Source: a virus
Direction: 5' to 3' (one strand)
IMG/VR virus record: IMGVR_UViG_3300047549_000015
Coordinates: 1 to 21,194 of that record
Length of the DNA: 21,194 bases
Part shown: positions 1 to 3,593 of the stretch, one piece after another
Layout of the letters: the number at the start of each line of letters is the position of its first letter
Numbering within the stretch: position 1 is the stretch's first letter
The notes under the pieces: generated by a model
Told to the model about the DNA's origin: nothing
Seen by the model: the letters and a program-made list of their open reading frames with translations, nothing else
Database searches by the model: none
Translations under genes and position numbers: made by a program

Positions 1-1
1 C

Positions 2-211
2 AATAGTATTAAAGAAGCTCATAGAAATTTATCTGGTGCTTTGAAACTTCAACCGCATTCTAAAGATGTGTTCTCATACCTGTTAACTTGGAAAGAGAAT
101 TCTAAAGATAAAATTTTAGTTGTGCAAGACATAGTTATAGCAAAAAGGTTGTACACCAAGCTTCAACTCAAGTATGCTAAAATTTTAAACAGATATTGTG
201 TATTCGACTAA
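2..211 (+). CDS. C-terminal end of an unrecognised protein (cut by window edge)
   Basis: An open frame enters from the left edge and stops at TAA 209-211, giving 69 residues of C-terminus. It is rich in Lys and Leu with no Cys clusters. The first residues (SIKEAHRNLSGAL) faintly recall the small DNA-binding repeats at the ends of phage homing endonucleases, which would suit the endonuclease-rich neighbourhood, but the match is too weak to name a family. No gene follows for about 360 nt. Confidence 0.55.
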   Translation, partial: NSIKEAHRNLSGALKLQPHSKDVFSYLLTWKENSKDKILVVQDIVIAKRLYTKLQLKYAKILNRYCVFD

Positions 212-260
212 CAAATGACGTGCCTTTGATTGAAAAATTAGACGATACTTGATATTTCTC

Positions 261-289
261 TTGAAATTTACGAATTCGTATGATATAAT
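261..289 (+). promoter_or_regulatory. Sigma-70-type promoter driving the gene-free RNA region
   Basis: TTGAAA at 261-266 and TATAAT at 284-289 are separated by exactly 17 bp. TGA directly before the -10 gives an extended -10 element (TGnTATAAT). Transcription should start near 296. No start codon with a usable ribosome site follows for over 250 nt, so the first product is probably a non-coding RNA or the leader of the tRNA transcript. Confidence 0.8.
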
Positions 290-291
290 CA

Positions 292-507
292 AGGCTTCTA
301 CGTAAATTAAACTATAGTCATTTGTGTAAATTGCAGTATTAAGAGCTGCAAACCTGCCTAAGATAGAAGCGGTTTAACCCTATGTAGAAATAAACCTTCA
401 TATGTTAGTCTAATGAACTTTGAACTCCTTTCTGCATTAGATGCTTCGGTATGAGCTGGATAAGTAACCAGCATTAATTCACTACGTTCGTTAGTCTAGT
501 GCTAATA
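292..507 (+). ncRNA. Candidate structured RNA between promoter and small zinc-ribbon gene
   Basis: This stretch has no convincing ORF but many local inverted repeats. GCTTCTA (about 294-300) can pair with TAGAAGC (about 364-370). GGTTTA/TAAACC enclose a 14-nt loop (371-396). GCAT/ATGC follow near 436-446, next to a C(UUCG)G-type turn. GCTGG/CCAGC (about 457-474) flank 8 nt. CACTA/TAGTG (about 480-501), reinforced by ATTA/TAAT, forms a long hairpin. The 9-mer GTTAGTCTA occurs twice (404-412 and 490-498). It lies immediately downstream of a near-consensus promoter. I cannot assign it to a known RNA family; phage-associated large RNAs such as GOLLD or ROOL would be the ones to compare, but I see no specific match. 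Confidence 0.4.
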
Positions 508-524
508 CAAAATGTAAACCATAC

Positions 525-553
525 TTGACAAATAGCATGAGTATGGTTATAAT
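525..553 (+). promoter_or_regulatory. Consensus sigma-70 promoter upstream of the zinc-ribbon gene
   Basis: TTGACA at 525-530 and TATAAT at 548-553 are perfect consensus hexamers with a 17-bp spacer, the strongest-looking promoter in the window. The start point should be near 560, leaving a leader of about 15 nt before the ATG at 575. It probably also feeds the downstream RNA motif, HNH gene and tRNAs, since no terminator is visible between them. Confidence 0.85.
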
Positions 554-574
554 GAGATACAATAAGAATAATTT

Positions 575-775
575 ATGAAATGCATAATCTGTAATCAATA
601 TTTCAAACATACGGTTTTCAACCAAAGTTTTGAATGCGAAAATTGTCAATCTATTGTTTTAGATGAAATTGACTCTGAGATGCAAGTCGAAGTAGAATTA
701 CTAAAGCATCCTTCCGGTAAGACTCGTGCTGTTATGTACGATGACCTTTACGATGATGCAGGTGATTCAATTTAA
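575..775 (+). CDS. Small zinc-ribbon protein, 66 aa
   Basis: The protein starts with C-x2-C (residues 3-6) and has a second C-x2-C at about 22-25, the spacing of a small zinc ribbon. The rest is strongly acidic, with runs of D and E at the C-terminus (YDDLYDDAGDSI). There is only a weak A-rich ribosome site ahead of the ATG, but the consensus promoter sits just upstream and no other start makes sense. Short acidic zinc-ribbon proteins are common in early or accessory phage regions, with unknown functions. It is the first gene of the transcript that runs into the HNH/tRNA cluster. No catalytic motif is visible. Confidence 0.6.
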   Translation: MKCIICNQYFKHTVFNQSFECENCQSIVLDEIDSEMQVEVELLKHPSGKTRAVMYDDLYDDAGDSI

Positions 776-783
776 AGAATATA

Positions 784-928
784 GCAGGTGGGCGGCTGGA
801 AGTCGCATGGAGTTTCATATGCTCTAGAAAAGTTACGTTCGATTCGTAAACACTGCAACCAGATTAGACTAGGGTAGCTCCCGAAAAGATGATTCATCAC
901 CATCCTGTCTATATTTTAATGTGATGAA
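784..928 (+). ncRNA. HNH-associated pseudoknot RNA, copy 1
   Basis: A core at 865-928 repeats the layout of two other copies in this window. Stem A is TAGAC (865-869) with GTCTA (907-911). Stem B is GGG (872-874) with CCC (880-882) around TAGCT. A GAAAA linker (883-887) follows. Stem C is GATG (888-891) with CATC (901-904). Its loop TTCATCAC (893-900) is fully complementary to GTGATGAA at 921-928, across an AT-rich linker of about 10 nt. Upstream, GCAGGTG (784-790) can pair with CACTGC (851-856) and enclose hairpins GCGGCT/AGTCGC (792-806) and TTACG/CGTAA (833-849). The RNA runs directly into the translation start of the HNH gene at 950. Confidence 0.7.
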
Positions 929-949
929 ATTTCCTTGATGGAGAAATAT

Positions 950-1285
950 ATGAAAGAATTTAAAGAAAATCCTAGATATTTAATAGATGTTTTAGGTAGG
1001 GTATATGACAGTGAAAAGAACATATTTGTTTGTCAGTACGACAACGGTTGTGGTTATATCGCTGTTAAAATGAGATATCCAAACGGAAAAAGAAAGCAAC
1101 ACTATATCCATAGACTACTTGCCGAAGTTTACTTAGGTTGCACTAAAAATATGGATATTAATCATTTAGACGGTGATAAAAGTAATAACTGCTTAGACAA
1201 TTTAGAGATTGTTACACATCGAAAAAATATGCAACATGCTTTTGATAATAAACTACTAAAAGGCTTTGTTCAAAAGTTTTATTAA
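950..1285 (+). CDS. HNH endonuclease, HNH_3/NUMOD4-like homing nuclease, 111 aa
   Basis: This is a small free-standing nuclease of the phage homing-endonuclease type. The N-terminal strand region (YLIDVLGRVYD) resembles the NUMOD4-like opening of I-HmuI-type enzymes. The catalytic part reads IHRLLAEVYLG, then DINHLDGDKSNNCLDNLEIVT, the HNH_3 pattern with His and Asn/Asp metal-site residues, followed by a helix (HRKNMQHAFD). I chose ATG 950 because GGAGAA lies at 940-945, 4 nt before it; ATG 938 and TTG 935 are in-frame alternatives with poorer ribosome sites. The stop codon TAA (1283-1285) abuts the first base of tRNA-Thr with no gap. It is preceded by RNA copy 1. It probably cuts or nicks DNA to promote spread of its own locus. 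Confidence 0.8.
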   Translation: MKEFKENPRYLIDVLGRVYDSEKNIFVCQYDNGCGYIAVKMRYPNGKRKQHYIHRLLAEVYLGCTKNMDINHLDGDKSNNCLDNLEIVTHRKNMQHAFDNKLLKGFVQKFY

Positions 1286-1361
1286 GCTGAAGTAGCTCAT
1301 CTGGTAGAGCAACGGTTTTGTACTCCGTAGGCGGTGGGTTCGAGTCCTACCTTCAGCACCA
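1286..1361 (+). tRNA. tRNA-Thr (anticodon UGU)
   Basis: The acceptor GCTGAAG pairs with CTTCAGC and CCA is encoded. The D-arm is GCTC/GAGC, the anticodon stem ACGGT/TCCGT (one T-T mismatch at 31-39), with loop TTTGTAC giving anticodon TGT. The T-arm GTGGG-TTCGAGT-CCTAC is canonical. It reads ACA codons, which are common in this AT-rich phage. It begins directly after the stop codon of the HNH gene. Confidence 0.93.
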
Positions 1362-1441
1362 AATTTAGTTTAACGTACAAATGGTATGTCGGCAAGTCTC
1401 ACAAGAAACATTCGGTCGAGAGGGACTTACGTTAAATTTAT
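1362..1441 (+). other. tRNA spacer with long inverted repeat
   Basis: The 80-nt gap between tRNA-Thr and tRNA-Glu is bounded by TTTAACGTA (1369-1377) and its perfect reverse complement TACGTTAAA (1428-1436). Inside, AGTCTC and GAGGGACT can form a second imperfect helix. It could be a tRNA-processing structure, a small RNA, or the remnant of an element like the HNH-associated RNAs nearby. A frame crossing it into the tRNA-Glu is not credible as a gene. Confidence 0.4.
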
Positions 1442-1516
1442 GCTACCATCGTCTATCGGTTAGGACATTAGGTTTTCATCCTAAGAAGCGGAGTTCGATT
1501 CTCCGTGGTAGCTCCA
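1442..1516 (+). tRNA. tRNA-Glu (anticodon UUC)
   Basis: The acceptor GCTACCA pairs with TGGTAGC, with discriminator T and encoded CCA. The D-arm is GTCT/GGAC, the anticodon stem TTAGG/CCTAA, and loop TTTTCAT gives TTC. The T-arm is CGGAG-TTCGATT-CTCCG. All conserved positions are in place. It reads GAA codons. Confidence 0.95.
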
Positions 1517-1552
1517 GTATAAACGTGTATTCTGCTTACTACGTCAAAAGTG

Positions 1553-1673
1553 CAGCTGCTCAATCGCCAACGGAAAGAGCATAAGGTAACAGTTGGATGA
1601 ATTTATACAACAGCTAGGTTGGCCCACCGAAAAGACGATTATCCACCGTCCTGCTGATTGTTATTTAGTGGAT
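1553..1673 (+). ncRNA. HNH-associated pseudoknot RNA, copy 2
   Basis: This has the same layout as the copies at 784 and 2563, with different bases in the helices. GTTG (1592-1595) pairs with CAAC (1608-1611). Stem A is CAGC (1611-1614) with GCTG (1653-1656). Stem B is GGT (1617-1619) with ACC (1626-1628). The GAAAA linker is at 1629-1633. Stem C is GACG (1634-1637) with CGTC (1647-1650). Loop ATCCAC (1641-1646) is complementary to GTGGAT (1668-1673), 11 nt after stem A closes. Upstream, GCTC (1558-1561) can pair with GAGC (1577-1580). It lies between tRNA-Glu and the HNH start at 1689. Confidence 0.7.
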
Positions 1674-1688
1674 GTGTTTGGATAACAT

Positions 1689-2051
1689 ATGAATAAATTA
1701 ACTAAAACATGTAAAGTACACGGAGAAACTGCATATAGACTAGAAAGCAGCAACAATAATAGATATCGGTGCGTAAAATGTGCATCAGAGGCTGTACAGA
1801 AAAGACGAGACAAATTAAAAGTCTTAGCTGTAGAGTACAAAGGTGGTTGTTGTTCTATTTGTGGTTATAAGAAATACATAGGAGCTTTAGAGTTTCACCA
1901 CTTAGACCCGAATGCAAAAGATTTTGCAATTTCTGGAAGCGGTTTAACTAGAAGTTTCGAAAAAATTAAATTAGAACTTGATAAATGCATTTGTGTTTGT
2001 GCTAATTGTCACAGAGAATTACATCAAGAAATTAGAAATATTCCATTGTAG
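1689..2051 (+). CDS. HNH endonuclease, Cys4 zinc-type, 120 aa
   Basis: This is a small HNH nuclease of a different family from its neighbours. An N-terminal zinc-finger-like part has Cys at about 8 and C-x2-C (CVKC) near 29-32. The nuclease fold follows as C-x2-C (CSICG, about 56-60), then ALEFHHLDP (about 68-76) with the catalytic His pair, then CVCANCHRELHQE near the C-terminus with the second Cys pair and the last His. The start ATG 1689 is poorly served by a ribosome site (TTGGATAAC just before). The last codons run into the next RNA gene: TAG 2049-2051 lies at positions 8-10 of tRNA-Asn. It is preceded by RNA copy 2. Confidence 0.85.
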   Translation: MNKLTKTCKVHGETAYRLESSNNNRYRCVKCASEAVQKRRDKLKVLAVEYKGGCCSICGYKKYIGALEFHHLDPNAKDFAISGSGLTRSFEKIKLELDKCICVCANCHRELHQEIRNIPL

Positions 2052-2117
2052 CTCAGTCGGTAGAGCAAACGCCTGTTAAGTGTTGGGTCGGAGGTTCAAG
2101 CCCTTCCAATGGAGCCA
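2042..2117 (+). tRNA. tRNA-Asn (anticodon GUU)
   Basis: The acceptor TCCATTG pairs with CAATGGA, followed by discriminator G and encoded CCA. The D-arm is GCTC/GAGC, the anticodon stem AACGC/GTGTT, and loop CTGTTAA gives GTT. The T-arm is GGAGG-TTCAAGC-CCTTC. Its first ten bases also encode the C-terminal end and stop codon of the preceding HNH gene. Confidence 0.94.
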
Positions 2118-2121
2118 ATTT

Positions 2122-2211
2122 AGAAGTATGGTCGAGTGGCTTATGGCAATGGTTTGCTAAACCATCGGTGGCGAAAGCTGCCCACAGGTTCGAATCCTGT
2201 TACTTCTGCCA
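2122..2211 (+). tRNA. tRNA-Ser (anticodon GCU)
   Basis: This is a class II tRNA of 90 nt. The acceptor AGAAGTA pairs with TACTTCT, with discriminator G and encoded CCA. The anticodon stem ATGGT/ACCAT holds loop TTGCTAA (GCT). A long variable arm contains GGC-GAAA-GCT. The T-arm is ACAGG-TTCGAAT-CCTGT. It reads AGC and AGT. Confidence 0.94.
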
Positions 2212-2217
2212 AATAAT

Positions 2218-2295
2218 CTATGTATAGGCTAGTCTGGTTAAGTCACTGCATTTGGGGTGCAGATATCGGTGGTTCGAATCCATCTACATAGACCA
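2218..2295 (+). tRNA. tRNA-Pro (anticodon UGG)
   Basis: The acceptor CTATGTA pairs with TACATAG, with discriminator A and encoded CCA. The anticodon stem CTGCA/TGCAG has loop TTTGGGG (TGG). The D-arm is GGCT/AGTC with GG in its loop, and the T-arm is GGTGG-TTCGAAT-CCATC. It reads CCA and probably other CCN codons. Confidence 0.94.
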
Positions 2296-2301
2296 ATTTC
2301 T

Positions 2302-2325
2302 ATTCTCCATTTGCAAATGGAGAAT
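2302..2325 (+). repeat. Perfect 24-bp palindrome between tRNA-Pro and tRNA-Tyr-like gene
   Basis: ATTCTCCATTTG is followed immediately by its exact reverse complement. As RNA it folds into a strong hairpin, but no U-tract follows, so it is unlikely to be an intrinsic terminator. It may guide tRNA processing, or be a protein or dimer-binding site in DNA. Confidence 0.55.
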
Positions 2326-2352
2326 GCGTTATATCAGAATAGCGAATAATTA

Positions 2353-2439
2353 GGATACGTATACCGTTAAAGAGACGGTCTGGTCTGTAAAACCAGCGCT
2401 AATATAGCTCATATGGGGCGTTACCATAAGTATCCACCA
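2353..2439 (+). tRNA. tRNA-Tyr-like element (anticodon GUA) with abnormal D and T loops
   Basis: GGATAC pairs with GTATCC, followed by A and encoded CCA, so both ends look like a tRNA. The anticodon stem CTGGT/ACCAG holds loop CTGTAAA (GTA, Tyr). The variable arm is long (GCTA-ATA-TAGC), as expected for bacterial tRNA-Tyr. The D-arm ACCG-TTAAAGAGA-CGGT lacks the GG pair, and the T-arm TATGG-GGCGTTA-CCATA lacks TTC. The two loops that normally dock to form the elbow are therefore both altered. The seventh acceptor pair is G-A. It is either a decaying tRNA-Tyr or a tRNA-like RNA with another job. Confidence 0.55.
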
Positions 2440-2560
2440 AGAACCTACCTTAGGTCCGAAGTCACCTCGGTTTTAGGCGTCCCACGAATCTGTTGCGTGG
2501 TAACACGAAGTGTAAGAAGCTTCGGGTAAGTACCGCCAAGTACTTATGCAAAGAATACAG
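2440..2560 (+). ncRNA. Tandem hairpin region following the tRNA-Tyr-like element
   Basis: Five hairpins lie in a row without an ORF: ACCTA/TAGGT (2443-2455), CCGA/TCGG (2456-2470), CCACG/CGTGG (2482-2500), ACAC/GTGT (2503-2513) and the perfect TAAGTAC/GTACTTA (2527-2546). Copy 3 of the HNH-associated RNA follows directly, so this may be its 5-prime domain or a separate RNA. Copies 1 and 2 show no obvious equivalent. Confidence 0.4.
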
Positions 2561-2562
2561 CG

Positions 2563-2688
2563 TTCCATCTTGCGGCAACTACGAAAAGGTTGCACTGGAA
2601 GTCGTAACCCAGACTAATTTATACGACAGCTAGGGTAGCTCCCGAAAAGTAAGCTCCTCACTTACCTGCTGCTTGTTTATTTTGAGGA
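2563..2688 (+). ncRNA. HNH-associated pseudoknot RNA, copy 3
   Basis: TTCCA (2563-2567)/TGGAA (2596-2600) enclose GCAAC (2575-2579)/GTTGC (2589-2593). GTCG (2601-2604) pairs with CGAC (2624-2627). Stem A is CAGC (2627-2630)/GCTG (2668-2671). Stem B is GGG (2633-2635)/CCC (2641-2643). The GAAAA linker is at 2644-2648. Stem C is GTAAG (2649-2653)/CTTAC (2661-2665). Loop TCCTCA is complementary to TGAGGA (2683-2688), 11 nt after stem A, and again to TGAGGAG at 2695-2701, which is the ribosome site of the HNH gene. A 20-nt block (2630-2649) is identical to copy 1 (869-888). Confidence 0.72.
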
Positions 2689-2707
2689 TTATTCTGAGGA
2701 GAATAAA

Positions 2708-3235
2708 GTGTATAAAACATGCTATACATGCAAAGAAGAAAAATTATTTAGCGATTTTAGTAAAGATAAAACTAAAAAAGATGGCTATTGCAGTCAATGT
2801 AAGATTTGTAAGAAAAAATATCACGAAGCTAATAAAGAATGTATTGCTGAGTATAAAAAACAATATAAAGATACAAATAAAGAACAAACTATTGATTACC
2901 AAAAGTATTATCGTGAGGCTAATAAAGACAAGATAGCTGAACAAAAGAAGAGATACCAAAAAGATAATCCTGCGAAAATTAATGCCAAAAATGCTAAACG
3001 CAGAGCTGCAAAACTTCAGGCTACTCCAAAATGGTTAACACTTGAAGATTTACAACAAATTGAAAACTTTTATAAAGAAGCTCAACGCTTGAAATTACTC
3101 ACCAACCAAGAATATCACATAGATCATATAGTTCCGCTACAAGGTAAAAACGTGTGTGGTTTACACGTACCGTGGAATCTACAGATTTTACAGGCTTCGG
3201 AGAATAGAATTAAATCAAACAAATTACAGGAATAA
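2708..3235 (+). CDS. HNH endonuclease with zinc finger and 15-aa repeats, 175 aa
   Basis: This is a third HNH family in the same cluster. The N-terminus has CYTCKEEK (about 5-12) and CSQCKICKKKYHE (about 29-41), a four-Cys zinc module. Then come about four 15-residue repeats of the form Y-x-E-A-N-K-E-x-I-A-E-Y-K-K (about 39-97), likely a long helical DNA-binding stalk. The nuclease motif YHIDHIVPLQGKNVCGLHVPWNLQIL (137-162) carries the His-Asp-His core and ends with N-rich SENRIKSNK. I use GTG 2708 because GAGGAG (2696-2701) lies 6 nt upstream. The gene ends 5 nt before terS and its last codons contain the terS ribosome site. Confidence 0.85.
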   Translation: MYKTCYTCKEEKLFSDFSKDKTKKDGYCSQCKICKKKYHEANKECIAEYKKQYKDTNKEQTIDYQKYYREANKDKIAEQKKRYQKDNPAKINAKNAKRRAAKLQATPKWLTLEDLQQIENFYKEAQRLKLLTNQEYHIDHIVPLQGKNVCGLHVPWNLQILQASENRIKSNKLQE

Positions 3236-3240
3236 TAAAC

Positions 3241-3585
3241 ATGGCATTTACTAAAGGCAAATCAGGTAATCCGAATGGTCGTCCTCGCAGAGACAGTATT
3301 GTGGATAAACCAACTAACCGTGAGCTAAAAGAGCGTGAATTAGTCATGCTGCTTCGCAAAATCAAACCTCACGTAGCTGAAGCCATTGTGCAGGCGGCTA
3401 ACATTATGAAGAATCAAGAAGCGAGTCACCAAAACCAGTTAAAAGCTGCAACTATTCTTTTAGATAACTACCGTAGATTAACTCTAGACATGTACGATGG
3501 TGAAGACCAAGCTGATGAAGCGGGTGTAGAAGTACAACAAAATAATGCAGCAGTGTTTAGTCTTAAAGTTGTAAACGAAGAATAA
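3241..3585 (+). CDS. terS: Terminase small subunit (probable), 114 aa
   Basis: This probably recognises phage DNA and hands it to the large terminase. The N-terminal GKSGNPNGRP motif (about 6-15) is the conserved opening of a family of small phage proteins often found at the terminase position (DUF5681-like). A helical middle (about 25-85) and a variable acidic C-terminus follow. It ends 8 nt before the large terminase gene, the usual pairing. AGGA of the ribosome site lies inside the end of the HNH gene. There is no similarity to a specific well-studied TerS, so position carries much of the assignment. Confidence 0.65.
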   Translation: MAFTKGKSGNPNGRPRRDSIVDKPTNRELKERELVMLLRKIKPHVAEAIVQAANIMKNQEASHQNQLKAATILLDNYRRLTLDMYDGEDQADEAGVEVQQNNAAVFSLKVVNEE

Positions 3586-3593
3586 GGATAAAA

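Noticed and set aside
1381-1584. 67-aa open frame across a tRNA spacer and tRNA-Glu
   Set aside because: It contains the whole tRNA-Glu and part of RNA copy 2, has no ribosome site, and its composition is unlike a protein.
1286-2439. CRISPR array in the repeat-rich tRNA region
   Set aside because: Repeats here are tRNA elements and paired helices. No regularly spaced identical repeats with unique spacers are present.
2673-2936. 87-aa open frame starting before HNH 3
   Set aside because: It overlaps HNH 3 in another frame and consists of Ile/Lys/Arg runs created by the AT-rich repeat codons. HNH 3 has clear motifs and a ribosome site.
784-3235. RNA-plus-HNH units as group I introns in tRNA genes
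   Set aside because: All neighbouring tRNAs are complete with no split halves, terS is also uninterrupted, and the pseudoknot (loop C with a downstream strand) does not match the P3/P7/P8 arrangement. A degenerate intron relation is not fully excluded.
784-3235. Calling the units IscB/HEARO systems outright
   Set aside because: The proteins are 111-175 aa with no RuvC motifs and no recognisable PLMP start, and I could not match the RNA to the HEARO consensus from memory. Only the layout is similar.
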